From the NCBI GenBank assembly GCA_964467985.1, contig CAYXTP010000008.1, positions 154,668 through 218,667 on the forward strand: 64,000 nucleotides of DNA, read 5' to 3'. Every line of letters begins with the position of its first letter. Position 1 is the stretch's first letter. Positions 26,201 through 35,983 of this stretch are shown in pieces. This stretch comes from GCA-2720975 sp964467985 (lineage in GTDB: Bacteria; Planctomycetota; UBA1135; GCA-002686595). The position numbers were made by a program, and so were the translations under genes. Below the pieces are notes generated by a model. That model ran no database searches. It had not been told where the DNA came from and worked only from the letters and a program-made list of their open reading frames with translations.

Positions 26201-26902
26201 TCAACGCTTCTCCAAAGCGTGCCCGATTCCGCGCAGGACGCCAGCCGGAGCATCAGCCACATAGTGCAAAGCAGCCAGTACACCTGGGCCAAAGGCATGC
26301 AGGCTGTAGGTCTCATGCGTCAGGCGCAGGATCTGTCCCGGTGCCCCAAACAGGACCGTTTGGTTGGAGTAGAGACCTGGCAGGCGAACGCTGTGTACGG
26401 GGATCGTGTCAGGGGGCCGGTTCAAAGCCGCAGCGAGTTGCAGCGCAGTGTCGACGGCTGTGCCGGAAGGCGCGTCGGCCTTGTGGATGTTGTGTTCCTC
26501 GGTGATCTCCACATGCTGCATGTGCTTGGAAACGATGAGCGCAAGTTGCTGCTGAAGCCAGACGCCGATGGAGAAATTGGGGACGACGAGTCCCGCCAGC
26601 CCGCGTTCCAGGGCCAAGCCATGCAGGGCCGCGTCATCATCCGGTTGCAGGCCGCTCGTACCGATTACCGGGCGCACACCGGCGCGCAGCAGCAGCTCGC
26701 CATGGGTTCGCCCAAGGCCCGCGCGGGTGAAGTCGAGGCCCACCTGGGGTTGGGACTGCTCGAGTTCTTCGGCCAGGTCCTGACCAGATGTGACTCGGCA
26801 GACGAGGTCCAGGCCGGGATCCTGTTCGATCAACTGAGCAGAGAACTGGCCCATGCGGCCTTCAGAACCAATCAGAACGACGCGCGTAGTAGGCGAACTC
26901 AT
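26201..26902 (-). CDS. dapB: 4-hydroxy-tetrahydrodipicolinate reductase
   Basis: 233 residues. It reduces HTPA to tetrahydrodipicolinate with NAD(P)H in lysine/diaminopimelate synthesis. The N-terminus has a nucleotide fold (VVLIGSEGRMGQ). The substrate loop reads EEHNIHKADAPSGTA, where the family has HHxxKxDAPSGTA; the first of the two His is kept and the second is Asn, while Lys and the DAPSGTA segment are intact. The family fold ends with FGPGVLAAL. The start is the ATG at 26902, which forms a 4-base ATGA overlap with the ddl stop. Together with ddl this makes a peptidoglycan precursor operon. Confidence 0.93.
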   Translation of the reverse strand: MSSPTTRVVLIGSEGRMGQFSAQLIEQDPGLDLVCRVTSGQDLAEELEQSQPQVGLDFTRAGLGRTHGELLLRAGVRPVIGTSGLQPDDDAALHGLALERGLAGLVVPNFSIGVWLQQQLALIVSKHMQHVEITEEHNIHKADAPSGTAVDTALQLAAALNRPPDTIPVHSVRLPGLYSNQTVLFGAPGQILRLTHETYSLHAFGPGVLAALHYVADAPAGVLRGIGHALEKR

Positions 26903-28014
26903 GACTGTGAAGATGGGCGAGCACCGGTCAGCGCGCGGGCGAGGATTTCCAAACACAGAGACCCCAAATCAACCCCGGCGGCGCGGGCGGCCAGCGGCAA
27001 TAGACTGCGCTGGGTCATTCCAGGCAGCGTATTCGCTTCCAGAAAGACGGGTGTCCCGTCGGATTCCTGCAGGATGAAATCCACCCGGGCGTAGCCGTCG
27101 CAGCGCAAGAGATCGAAGGCCTCGCAGGCGAGTTGTTGAACGCGTACCGCCGATTCGGGGGATGTGTGTGCTGGCGGGCAAGTCTCTGTCGCTCCCCCCG
27201 CGTCATACTTCTCGCTGTAGTCAAAGAAGTTGCCGCGCTCGGGTTGGATCTCGCACAAGGGCAAGGCTTGCGTTGAAGATCCGGCCGTGCCGAGCACACC
27301 CACGCTCACTTCGAGTCCGCGGATTTCCTGTTCGACGAGCACGTCCTGCCCCGTCTGCAGCAACGCCTCGATCGCGCCGGGCAGGTCCTGCGCGCGCTGG
27401 ATGCGGACGACACCCAGGGAGGAACCGCCGCAGTTGGGCTTCACGAACCAGGGCCCTGCACCCAGGGCCAAGCAGTCGCGCAGGGCGAGTTCTGCATTCC
27501 AAGGGGAGGGCCTGAATAGGACGCCCGGGGCACAGGCCATCCCCGCCGTGCGCACCCGTGTGCAGGCTTGGGTCTTGTCCATGCACAGCGCGGACGAGTC
27601 AGGATCCGAGCCTGTGTAAATTGCGCCCCGCTCAGCGAGGAAATTTTGAACCTGGCCGTTCTCGCCCTCCCCGCCGTGGAGAGCGAGTAGGAATACGCTC
27701 CGGGGAGCCAATCGCCTCAGGGCCTCATCGCGTTTGTAGGACTGCCCACCCACGACCCACGCGCCCTGTGCGTCGATTTCGACGCGGCGCAACGATTGCA
27801 GGTGCGAGCGCGTTGAGCGCTCGTCCAAGGAGAGCAAGGCTGCAGCCATAGAGTCCGCCGAGCGCAGGGAGACCTCACGCTCTTCGGATGTTCCGCCACC
27901 AAGTAGGACAACATCCAGCTGACGGAGTCGGTCGAGGTGCTTGGGCCAGATCAGCCACTCCGGGCAGGGCGCCATGAGGGCCTCTGCGGCCGAGCTAGGA
28001 GTAGAGGTGTCCAC
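26899..28014 (-). CDS. ddl: D-alanine--D-alanine ligase
   Basis: 371 residues. It joins two D-Ala with ATP for the peptidoglycan stem. Visible elements are LGGGTSEEREVSLRSA near the N-terminus, the ATP-grasp lysine/serine loop FVKPNCGGSSLGV, and FLEANTLPGMTQRSLLP with the metal and substrate ligands. An ATG at 27975 (with GAGG five bases before it) is an alternative start that would remove the 20-base overlap with the upstream gene; the choice is uncertain. Supports peptidoglycan synthesis in this organism. Confidence 0.95.
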   Translation of the reverse strand: MDTSTPSSAAEALMAPCPEWLIWPKHLDRLRQLDVVLLGGGTSEEREVSLRSADSMAAALLSLDERSTRSHLQSLRRVEIDAQGAWVVGGQSYKRDEALRRLAPRSVFLLALHGGEGENGQVQNFLAERGAIYTGSDPDSSALCMDKTQACTRVRTAGMACAPGVLFRPSPWNAELALRDCLALGAGPWFVKPNCGGSSLGVVRIQRAQDLPGAIEALLQTGQDVLVEQEIRGLEVSVGVLGTAGSSTQALPLCEIQPERGNFFDYSEKYDAGGATETCPPAHTSPESAVRVQQLACEAFDLLRCDGYARVDFILQESDGTPVFLEANTLPGMTQRSLLPLAARAAGVDLGSLCLEILARALTGARPSSQS

Positions 28015-29392
28015 CGCCTAGATCCTCTGCTTGGAGAGGCCAGCGATCCAGGAATTCCTGGCGACATTCCGCCACGCGCGGATCCACTTCCAACAGAGGG
28101 AATCCCCCAGGCCCAGGATCGGGAAGGGTACCGCCCGCGGCCAACACCCATTCCGCAAAGGTCGCCGAAAGGTCGGCCCGGCAGGAGTAGGGACTGTCAC
28201 GGCCCTCTGCATTCTTCACCGGGCTGAATTCACTTCGACGCTCGACCTCCAGCGTCACGCTGGACTGGCTGTGGCCCAGCGCGTCGAAGATAAACGTCTC
28301 AAACTTGACCCCTTGGCAAGTCTGACGACTGCCGTCCTCGGCGAGCACGTCCATGGACTTGCTCGCTAGGTGCCATGGGAGTTGCAGACCCTCGCTGGTG
28401 AGGGCTTCCACAAATTCCACGTTGAGCACGTGATTGGCGATGTTTCCCGCGCGGAAGAGTAGGTCACCGGCGTCATCCGTGGCCTCGCGCAGTTCAGCAG
28501 GCAGGTCTGAGTATTCGATGCATCCCAGTTGTCCATCCGCGAGTCCCAGGACTCCGACCTTCTCATCAGCGGAGCGCTTGCGCACGACCTTGCTCGACAT
28601 CTGCGCACTAGCTTGATCGTGGAGGCCCAGGAATAGGGGGTCCGCGGGTCGCGCGACGGGGCTGTCCACTTGGAAGTAGGAAAGGAACTCAACCCCGTGC
28701 AACCGGGCGTGGGCGAGGGCCCCGGAATGGGCCAGGGCCTCCAGTGTCCCCCCATGGCCGTTGGGGGCCAGGAACAGGGAGTCCGCGTCCGAAAGCAGGA
28801 TTCGCCCCTGCAAGTCCATGGCGGGCAGCATGCGCTGCGTGAAGAAGAACACATCTTCGGAGTCCATGCCGAAGTAGTTTTGTTGCTGGAAGAAGGCCCG
28901 AGTGGCGGCGTCGTTCGCGGGCGAGGTCATGATGTACCAAGGACCTCGGGAGCCGAAGCGTGCGCGTGCAGCCAGCAGTCGGGCTGCGTGCCAGCCGAAC
29001 AATGAGCGGCCAGTCAGCGGCCCGACCTCGAAACAACCCTTGGGCCCATCGAAGCCCAAGCGCGAACCCTGCCCACCCGCAACCAGCACAAACCCGACAC
29101 GCTGCCCGGCGAGCAACTCATGACCGCGCTGAATGGCCGCCTGCGCCTGGGCTTCTTGCTGCTCACCGCGCTGCAGTGGGAAAAGGTCAGGCGGGTCGAA
29201 CTGCCCAGCCGCCGCCGGCTGCGCCGCGCCACTCAAGAGGCCCTGCAAGGCACTCAGCAAGTCAAAATCTAGCTGGTCGACCTGGCTCAGTAGACGCGCT
29301 TGTTGCTCGGGCTGCAGTGAGCCCCAATGCGCAAACACATGCTCCTGGCCGGCGGCGCGACAGCGCTCCAGCAGTTCCTCCACTCGGCTCAT
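27995..29392 (-). CDS. UDP-N-acetylhexosamine/UDP-sugar pyrophosphorylase (UAP1-like)
   Basis: 465 residues. It makes a UDP-sugar from UTP and a sugar 1-phosphate. The GT-A nucleotide signature is LVAGGQGSRLGFDGPKGCFE near residue 103-122, and the metal site is SDADSL. Downstream segments (GVEFLSYFQVDSP, the NIANHVLN stretch and EVERRSEFSPVKNAEGRDSP) match the eukaryote-like UAP1/QRI1 form rather than bacterial GlmU. UDP-GlcNAc is the most likely product, but the sugar cannot be fixed from the sequence. It lies upstream of ddl and dapB, consistent with peptidoglycan precursor supply. Confidence 0.87.
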   Translation of the reverse strand: MSRVEELLERCRAAGQEHVFAHWGSLQPEQQARLLSQVDQLDFDLLSALQGLLSGAAQPAAAGQFDPPDLFPLQRGEQQEAQAQAAIQRGHELLAGQRVGFVLVAGGQGSRLGFDGPKGCFEVGPLTGRSLFGWHAARLLAARARFGSRGPWYIMTSPANDAATRAFFQQQNYFGMDSEDVFFFTQRMLPAMDLQGRILLSDADSLFLAPNGHGGTLEALAHSGALAHARLHGVEFLSYFQVDSPVARPADPLFLGLHDQASAQMSSKVVRKRSADEKVGVLGLADGQLGCIEYSDLPAELREATDDAGDLLFRAGNIANHVLNVEFVEALTSEGLQLPWHLASKSMDVLAEDGSRQTCQGVKFETFIFDALGHSQSSVTLEVERRSEFSPVKNAEGRDSPYSCRADLSATFAEWVLAAGGTLPDPGPGGFPLLEVDPRVAECRQEFLDRWPLQAEDLGGGHLYS

Positions 29393-29459
29393 TGGGTCGC
29401 TCCAGTCTGAGTTGCCCCGTGTGACTCAATCGCCACAGGAGCCGCTGGCAAGATGCCTG

Positions 29460-29843
29460 TCAGGCGCTTGGAACTTCCTGGGAGGAGGCGGAAATGGCCT
29501 CAAGCATTTGCTCCATCAGGTTCACCAGTGCCTCAACTCGCCTTTCGAGCACCAGTTGGCGCAACACGAGTTTCTCGACCACCGGGGGTAGAACCGCTTC
29601 GCGCGTGTAGTTGTTGATCATGTTGATGATCTCAGCGCGATTGGCGTCGGGCAGCTTGTGAAAATGGTAGTGGAACTTCTCTTCTAGGATCTCCTCGGTG
29701 ACGTGCATGCACTCGGAAGTGATGTCTTCGAGGGAGGGCTTGTCGTGTTCGTTGTGGAAGACTTCGAGCTTGTACTGGTGTAGCAGATCCTGAAACTTCT
29801 TGAGCAAGGGGGTAGCTCCCGCCCGCATGGGCGTTGGGGACAC
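29460..29843 (-). CDS. Small helical protein of unknown function
   Basis: 127 residues (start ATG at 29843, or 29828 for a second Met). It is almost entirely charged helix, with no signal peptide or membrane segment. It contains an acidic stretch LEDITSECMHVTEEILEEKF followed by HYHFHKLPDANRAEIINMIN and a C-terminal amphipathic helix ERRVEALVNLMEQMLEAIS. The His-rich HYHFH might bind metal. No family recognised. It sits between the UDP-sugar pyrophosphorylase gene and fabF, about 67 bases from the former. Confidence 0.6.
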   Translation of the reverse strand: MSPTPMRAGATPLLKKFQDLLHQYKLEVFHNEHDKPSLEDITSECMHVTEEILEEKFHYHFHKLPDANRAEIINMINNYTREAVLPPVVEKLVLRQLVLERRVEALVNLMEQMLEAISASSQEVPSA

Positions 29844-30001
29844 GTGTGAGAAAGAATGGCCGCATTCCGACGGCTGAAACCAGTCTACACCATGAGCCCA
29901 GATCCTGCGCGCAGCGAGGGGACAGTAGCCCGGTCCCCATCACCCCTTCGACTAGGCCACGACGCTTTGGGTGGCACGCTGGCGGTCTACCCGGCCAGGA
30001 T

Positions 30002-31255
30002 TCAGTCTAGTTTTCCCACGGCGATGGACACGTTGTGTCCGCCGAATCCGAGGGAGTTGCACAGGGCATTCTGGATGGGCCAGTCGCGGGCGTCCCCAGG
30101 CACGTAATCCAAGTCGCATTCGGGGTCCGGGGTCGTGTAGTTGCGTGTGGGGTGGATCTGACCGGTGTGGACGGCCATGACCGTGACGAGCAGCTCCAGG
30201 CCGGTGGCGGCCCCCAGCAAGTGCCCCACCATGGACTTGGTGGAGTTGACCGCCAGGCGCTGGGCGTGGTCTCCGAAAGTGAGCTTGATCGCCCGCGTCT
30301 CGATCGAGTCGTTGTAGGCCGTGGAAGTCCCGTGGGCGTTGATGTACTGGACGTCTTCGGGGTTCAGTCCAGCGTGGTCGAGGGCCTGCTGGAAGGCTCG
30401 GGCAGGCCCCGTGCCGTCTACCCGGGGCGCAGTGATGTGGTGCGCGTCATCCGTCGAGCCGTAGCCCTTGACCTCGGCGTAAATCCGGGCCCCGCGGGCC
30501 TTCGCACGTTCGTACTCCTCGAGCACCAAGATGCCGCAGCCCTCCCCCATCACAAACCCGTCGCGGTCCGCATCGAAGGGGCGCGAGGCCGTCTCGGGTG
30601 AGTCGTTGCGGGTAGAAAGGGCTTTCGCGGAGGCGAAGCCCGCCAAGGAAAGGTGTGTGATGGCACTCTCCGAGCCACCCGTGACGACCATGTCGCATTC
30701 ATCCCATTGGATGGCGCGCCATGCCATGCCGATGGCGTGTCCCGCTGAGGCGCAGGCGCTCGTGGTCGTGAAGGCTGTCCCCATCAGGCCGTGGCGGATG
30801 GCTACCTGCCCGCTCACCGCATTCGACATGATGCGCGGGATGAAATGCGGGCTGACCCGCCGGGCCCCGCGTTCCAGCAGCACGCCTTGCTGTTCGAGCA
30901 CACCCGTGATCCCGCCGATGCCGGTGCCGATGATGGAGCCGTAACGCCAGCGACATTCCTCGTCCTCTTGTGCCACATCCTCCAGGCCCGCATCGCGCAG
31001 GGCTTCATCCGCGGCCACCATGGCCCACAGGGTGAAGGGGTCCATCTTGCGCGCGTCCGGCGGGCGAAAGCCGTGCTCCGTCAAGTCCCAGTCCAATGTC
31101 GCGGCGATCTGCGAACTCAAATCGGGCGCGTCAATGCGTGTCAGCCGGCGCACCCCATTCTCGCCTGCCAGCATGCGCGGGTAGGAGGTCTCGACGTTGG
31201 GCCCTAGGGGATTGATTGTCCCCAGACCGGTGATGACGACTCGGCGCTTGGTCAT
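30002..31255 (-). CDS. fabF: 3-oxoacyl-[acyl-carrier-protein] synthase II
   Basis: 417 residues. It condenses malonyl-ACP with a growing acyl-ACP. The N-terminus MTKRRVVITGLGTINPLG is the standard start. The catalytic triad is visible: Cys in TTSACASAGHAIG, His in NAHGTSTAYND and His in STKSMVGHLLGAA. Last gene of the minus-strand fatty-acid cluster, about 158 bases after acpP. Confidence 0.97.
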   Translation of the reverse strand: MTKRRVVITGLGTINPLGPNVETSYPRMLAGENGVRRLTRIDAPDLSSQIAATLDWDLTEHGFRPPDARKMDPFTLWAMVAADEALRDAGLEDVAQEDEECRWRYGSIIGTGIGGITGVLEQQGVLLERGARRVSPHFIPRIMSNAVSGQVAIRHGLMGTAFTTTSACASAGHAIGMAWRAIQWDECDMVVTGGSESAITHLSLAGFASAKALSTRNDSPETASRPFDADRDGFVMGEGCGILVLEEYERAKARGARIYAEVKGYGSTDDAHHITAPRVDGTGPARAFQQALDHAGLNPEDVQYINAHGTSTAYNDSIETRAIKLTFGDHAQRLAVNSTKSMVGHLLGAATGLELLVTVMAVHTGQIHPTRNYTTPDPECDLDYVPGDARDWPIQNALCNSLGFGGHNVSIAVGKLD

Positions 31256-31412
31256 GTGACTCGTGAATCTTGGAAAGCGGTTCGGTTCGCAGCGGATCCG
31301 TTATGGGGTTCCCGTGGATCTCCAAATACAATTGGAGGTGGAAACCGATGCCGATCCAATGCGGCCCGATCGAGGATCCAGTGAGGACTCACGCGCGGCT
31401 TCACCGGGGGCG

Positions 31413-31667
31413 TTAGAGCTTCTCTGTGATGTAGGAGACGGCCGTCCCCACGGTCTGGATCTTCTCGGCGTCTTCGTCGGGAATGGAGATTTCGAACTCG
31501 TCTTCGAATTCCATCACGAGTTCGACGGTGTCCAGGGAGTCGGCTCCCAGATCGTTGATGAAAGACGTCTCCATCGTGACCTTGTCCGCGGATGTGCCCA
31601 TCTGGTCACAGACAATTTTCACGACGCGCTCTTCAATGGTTTGGTTGCTCACCTTCTCGGACTCCAT
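31413..31667 (-). CDS. acpP: Acyl carrier protein
   Basis: 84 residues, acidic, four-helix. The 4'-phosphopantetheine serine is in DLGADSLDTVELVMEFED (DSL motif). It carries acyl chains in fatty-acid synthesis. It lies between fabG and fabF, the common order. The 136 bases before it include an AT-richer stretch around 31715-31735 that could hold an internal promoter, which would fit the high level of ACP usually needed. Confidence 0.97.
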   Translation of the reverse strand: MESEKVSNQTIEERVVKIVCDQMGTSADKVTMETSFINDLGADSLDTVELVMEFEDEFEISIPDEDAEKIQTVGTAVSYITEKL

Positions 31668-31803
31668 GGTGTTACGGGGAATGGGGTAGGAGGGCTTGGG
31701 GGCCCCAAAGTAAGGAATTTCGTGTAATGAAAAACGGGGAAGGAATGACTGGCGTTGAGATGAATGCTGGCCGCGGATCGCGCGTGGATTCTACGTTCTT
31801 GGA

Positions 31804-32583
31804 CTATACGCTCAATCCACCATCTACCACGAGGGTCTGACCGGTGATGTAGGCCCCACCTGGACCGGCCAGGTAGGCCACGGCGCCTGCGATGTCCCCT
31901 GTTGTACCCATGCGGGCGAGGGGAATGCCGGCGGCGAGCTCCGAGCGAGCCTTGTCGTCCAGGGCGGCCGTCATGTCCGTTTCGATAAAGCCCGGGGCCA
32001 CGGCGTTGGCGCACACACCGCGGCTGGCCAGCTCCTTGGCCACCGAGAGCGTCAACCCGATCAAGCCCGCCTTGCTGGCTGCGTAGTTCGCCTGGCCCGC
32101 GTTACCGGTCATGCCGACGACTGAGGTGATGTTGACGATGCGGCCGCCGTTCTTCATCAGCGCCCGGGTGCTGGCCTTGATGAAGTTCCAAGCGCCCTTC
32201 AGGTTGACGTCGAGTACGCGATCGAAGTCCTCCTCGCTCATGCGCATCAGAATCTGATCGCGGGTGATACCAGCGTTGTTCACCAGGATATGCGGCCCTG
32301 CTGGCTGGCCCTCGCCCATCGTGCTGGAGACCTCTTTCACCAAAGCCGCGACGGCCTCCGTGTCCGAGACGTCTACTCCGAATGCCTGCGCTCCGGGTGT
32401 GAGTGCGCTACAGGCATCGGCCACTGCCAGGGCGTTCTCTTGACGGGTGGCGACGCAGGCCACCTGGGCTCCGTCCTGGGCAAGGCGCAGGGCGATGGCT
32501 TCGCCGATGCCGCGGCTTGCGCCCGTGACGAGCGCGACTTGACCCGTCAGGGGTCCTGGCTCGGATGAGGGGGTGGGGGTCAT
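31804..32583 (-). CDS. fabG: 3-oxoacyl-[acyl-carrier-protein] reductase
   Basis: 259 residues from the ATG at 32583. A short-chain dehydrogenase that reduces 3-oxoacyl-ACP with NADPH. The cofactor loop is TGASRGIGEA, the catalytic set Ser-Tyr-Lys is in ITSVVGMTG and NYAASKAG, and the NNAG motif is at NNAGITRDQ. In a fabD-fabG-acpP-fabF context the assignment is firm. Confidence 0.95.
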   Translation of the reverse strand: MTPTPSSEPGPLTGQVALVTGASRGIGEAIALRLAQDGAQVACVATRQENALAVADACSALTPGAQAFGVDVSDTEAVAALVKEVSSTMGEGQPAGPHILVNNAGITRDQILMRMSEEDFDRVLDVNLKGAWNFIKASTRALMKNGGRIVNITSVVGMTGNAGQANYAASKAGLIGLTLSVAKELASRGVCANAVAPGFIETDMTAALDDKARSELAAGIPLARMGTTGDIAGAVAYLAGPGGAYITGQTLVVDGGLSV

Positions 32584-32670
32584 GTGTGAAAACGATCGAG
32601 GAGGGCGAATCAGCCGACTGGAGCAGACTCTAGCCGCGGGCCGCAGCCCCTTCAACGGCGGCCGAGTGGC

Positions 32671-33600
32671 TCAGGCCTGGCTCCCGGAGGATAGGTCAGC
32701 AGGGGTGGCGGCTGGGCGCACTTGTACCTGGGGGTCGATCTTGCGCATCAAGCCCGCCAAGACCGTGCCCGGACCCGGTTCGAGGAACCCTTGAACACCC
32801 ATGGCCAGGGCCTCTCGCATGGACTGTTCCCAGAGTACAGAGGAGCACACTTGCCGCGCGAGGTTGGCTCGAATCTGGTCGGGGGTGGTTGCGAGTTGTG
32901 CGTCAACGTTCGAAAGGACGGGTATCCTCGGTGCCGAGATGGACGTTTCGGCAAGGGCAGCCTGCAGCCGGTCCGCTGCCGGTCGCATGCACTCTGAGTG
33001 AAAACCTCCGGCCACGACCAGGCGCCGTACGCGCCGCACTCCGTGCTCCTTGGCCACCGCTTCTGCCGCGTCCAATGCGGTCAGCTCACCGGACAGGATG
33101 ATCTGACCTGGCGCATTGATGTTGGCCACCTGGCAGATGCCCACTTGCGACCCCACGTCTGCTAGCGCCTGCGCCTTCTCCAAGTCCGCGCCCACCAGGG
33201 ACGCCATGCCACTGGGCAGGGCCTCGGCCGCCGCCTGCATGGCCTCGCCGCGCAAACGAACCAAGCGCAAGCCGTCTTCAAACGAGAGGGCGCCCGCTAG
33301 CCATAGGGCACTGTACTCGCCCAAGGAGAGGCCCGCGGTGACGGATACGGTCTCAGGCAGCTGCCCCAAGCTTCGCAGGGTGCGTAGGATGGCCAGGCTG
33401 GTCGTGAAAATCCCGGGCTGGGCGATATCCGTTCGATGCACGCCGTCACCGTCGGCCCAGCAGGCTGTGCTCAATGAGAACCCCAAGACCTCGTCGGCTG
33501 CTTCGAATGTGGCGCGTGCCTCCGGATGTGCCTCAGCCCAGTCCCTGCCCATTCCAGCGAACTGGGCTCCTTGACCGGGAAAGAGAATGGCCTGCTTCAT
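32671..33600 (-). CDS. fabD: Malonyl-CoA:ACP transacylase
   Basis: 309 residues from the ATG at 33600. It moves malonyl from CoA to ACP. The active serine is in GLSLGEYSALWLAG, preceded by FPGQGAQFAGMG at the N-terminus, and the second catalytic residue is the His of GGFHSECM. Lies between fabH and fabG. Confidence 0.96.
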   Translation of the reverse strand: MKQAILFPGQGAQFAGMGRDWAEAHPEARATFEAADEVLGFSLSTACWADGDGVHRTDIAQPGIFTTSLAILRTLRSLGQLPETVSVTAGLSLGEYSALWLAGALSFEDGLRLVRLRGEAMQAAAEALPSGMASLVGADLEKAQALADVGSQVGICQVANINAPGQIILSGELTALDAAEAVAKEHGVRRVRRLVVAGGFHSECMRPAADRLQAALAETSISAPRIPVLSNVDAQLATTPDQIRANLARQVCSSVLWEQSMREALAMGVQGFLEPGPGTVLAGLMRKIDPQVQVRPAATPADLSSGSQA

Positions 33601-33687
33601 GGGGACTCGTGGGGAAGGGATGCGCGGGTCTTGCAAGCTCAGATGGAGACGAGGGGAGAGTCGGACTGGCTTGCTGTCAGCCAGCCA

Positions 33688-34677
33688 CTACCAGCGAACG
33701 AGGGCGCCGCCCCATGTCAGTCCAGCACCGAACGCAACCAGCACAGCGAGATCGCCGCGTTGAAGGCGACCTTCACGGCGAGCCTCGTCCAGTGCAATGG
33801 GCACGCTTGCCGCAGACGTATTGCCGTACTTGTCGATGTTGATCACGCAGCGCTGCGGGTCCCACTCGAGCTTGGCCAGGGCGCTCTCGATGATGCGCAG
33901 GTTGACCTGATGCGGCACGAGCAAGGCGATGTCATTCTGGTCGTAGCCCTCGCACATGTCCTGAATCACTTCCGTCATCTTGTTGACGGCGAAGCGGTAC
34001 ACGTCACGCCCACGCAGGGTGATGTTGTCGAGCGCGGGGTCGTACTCGGAGTCCGTGGGCCGCACGCGCGCTCCACCGTGGGGTGCTTGGATGTATTCAA
34101 ATCCCGAACCATCAGAACCCAAACAGGAGTTGAGGATCTCCCCTTGGGAGCAGACGCTATGGGGCTGCAGGATGACTGCGCCCGCGCCGTCTCCAAACAG
34201 AATGCAAGAGCCCCTGTCCTGCATGTTGATCCAGCGCGAGAGCGCCTCGGCGCCGATGACAAGCGCATGGGTCGCTCGACCCGTGGCGATGAAACTCGCT
34301 GCGGTGTCCATGGCGACTAAAAAACCCGAGCAGGCCGCACCCACGTCAAAAGCAGCAGCCTTGGGGGCTCCGAGTCGTTCCTGCAGTTGGCAACTCACCG
34401 CTGGTAGTTGCTGGTCCGGCGTGACGGTGCCCACCACAATCAAGTCCAAGTCAGACGCCTCGATCCCAGCATTCTCCAGCGCCAGGAGCGCAGCCTCGTA
34501 GCACAGGTCGGAGGTGCACTCGCCCTCGGAGACAAAGCGCCGCTCGCGGATGCCCGTACGCTGGGCAATCCACTCATCGCTCGTGTCGATGATGCGCGCG
34601 AAGTCGTCGTTGCTCATCACCCGCTCAGGGAGATGGGAGCCGGTACCGGCGATGCCAACAGGGATGATGGAGGTCAT
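33688..34677 (-). CDS. fabH: 3-oxoacyl-[acyl-carrier-protein] synthase III
   Basis: 329 residues from the ATG at 34677. It starts fatty-acid synthesis by condensing an acyl-CoA with malonyl-ACP. The catalytic Cys is in FDVGAACSGFLVAMD, His in LLVPHQVNLRI and Asn in DKYGNTSAASVPIAL. The primer specificity (acetyl or branched) cannot be told from the sequence. Confidence 0.96.
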   Translation of the reverse strand: MTSIIPVGIAGTGSHLPERVMSNDDFARIIDTSDEWIAQRTGIRERRFVSEGECTSDLCYEAALLALENAGIEASDLDLIVVGTVTPDQQLPAVSCQLQERLGAPKAAAFDVGAACSGFLVAMDTAASFIATGRATHALVIGAEALSRWINMQDRGSCILFGDGAGAVILQPHSVCSQGEILNSCLGSDGSGFEYIQAPHGGARVRPTDSEYDPALDNITLRGRDVYRFAVNKMTEVIQDMCEGYDQNDIALLVPHQVNLRIIESALAKLEWDPQRCVINIDKYGNTSAASVPIALDEARREGRLQRGDLAVLVAFGAGLTWGGALVRW

Positions 34678-34809
34678 GGTCTGGGGTGGGGAGAATCGGG
34701 AGGTACTCCGCGGCGTGGCCACAGGTCAGGCGGACTTGGCCGATTGTAGCGCTTTCATGGGGGGCACTTCGAATACCTCTTTGGGAGGCTGGAGGGTATG
34801 GCCCTTCGC

Positions 34810-35814
34810 TCAGGGGGCGGGATCCGCCAGGGCGCGCACGATGTCCGCGTTGACATCCACATCGAGGGCACGTGCTGCTTGGCGGATGGCGTTGGCTACA
34901 GCACGGCTATCCGAGCGTCCATGCCCGATGATAACGACTCCGTTGACGCCCAACAGCAACGCCCCTCCGTACTCTGAGTAGTCCACATGATGGCGCAAGT
35001 CGGCGAGTACTTCGCCGGCCCAGCCCGCTTGGTGCGCGTCGAGTTGTTGGGTGATGCGTTGGAGCATGAAGCTGGACAGTCCTTCGAGGGTCTTGAGGAA
35101 GACATTGCCCGTGAAGCCGTCTGTGACCACGACGTCGACCTTGTCCCCGAAAATCTCCCCGCTCTCAACGTTGCCCACGAAATTAAGCGAACTCTCGCTG
35201 AGTAGGCCGTGCGCTTCACGCACCAGGTCGGTGCCCTTGCTCGATTCCTCCCCAATGTTCAACAAACCCACGCGCGGATGCTCGAGGCCGTCGACATTGC
35301 TCGCAAGGGTGCTACCCATGAGGCCGTAGTGGAGCAGGTGCGCCGGTTTCGGTACGACGTTGGCGCCCATGTCGAGTACCGTGACGGGTCGGCCGGTCAT
35401 GTGCGTGGTGACCGCAATGCCCGGTCGACGAATTCCGGGCAGGGTCCCCAGGCCCAGGGTCGCAGCACCCACAACCGCTCCCGTGTTGCCCATGCTGATG
35501 AAGGCCCCTGCGGCACCAGCGCGTACGCAACCGATGCCCACGGGGATGGAGGCCTCAGGTTTGGAGCGCAGGGCCTGGCCAGGTTTTTCGTCCATGCCAA
35601 TGACCTGTGCGGCGTGCTGTACGGAGAGTTCGGGACTGCAACGGCGTTCCCGTAGGCCGGCCCGGATGACCTCTTCGTCGCCCACCAGCAACAGTCGGTC
35701 CGGGTCCACGGCCAGGCTGCTCTGCGGATCACAGACCATAGCGATACTGTCGAGCACCACGCCAGGGGCCTGGTCGCCCCCCATCACATCGAGAACAATG
35801 CGGTTGTTGGCCAT
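34810..35814 (-). CDS. plsX: Phosphate acyltransferase PlsX
   Basis: 334 residues. It makes acyl-phosphate from acyl-ACP for phosphatidate synthesis. The N-terminal DVMGGDQAPGVVLDS is diagnostic, with further family motifs ISMGNTGAVVGAA and VTDGFTGNVFLKT. It heads the lipid genes after rpmF, a classic order. Confidence 0.95.
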   Translation of the reverse strand: MANNRIVLDVMGGDQAPGVVLDSIAMVCDPQSSLAVDPDRLLLVGDEEVIRAGLRERRCSPELSVQHAAQVIGMDEKPGQALRSKPEASIPVGIGCVRAGAAGAFISMGNTGAVVGAATLGLGTLPGIRRPGIAVTTHMTGRPVTVLDMGANVVPKPAHLLHYGLMGSTLASNVDGLEHPRVGLLNIGEESSKGTDLVREAHGLLSESSLNFVGNVESGEIFGDKVDVVVTDGFTGNVFLKTLEGLSSFMLQRITQQLDAHQAGWAGEVLADLRHHVDYSEYGGALLLGVNGVVIIGHGRSDSRAVANAIRQAARALDVDVNADIVRALADPAP

Positions 35815-35983
35815 GAAAATGAGACTCTAAGCTTGGCTAGCTGTCACGCTACTCCACACCAACGGCGCGCGGACGTGTGGGCCGATGCCGAGGGCTGGGG
35901 CAGCTGGCCGACGAAGAGCGTCTGAGCCAGAGAAAGTTGGGCAGGAGCCCTTCGGCCTTGAGGATTGACGGATGGGGAATCCC

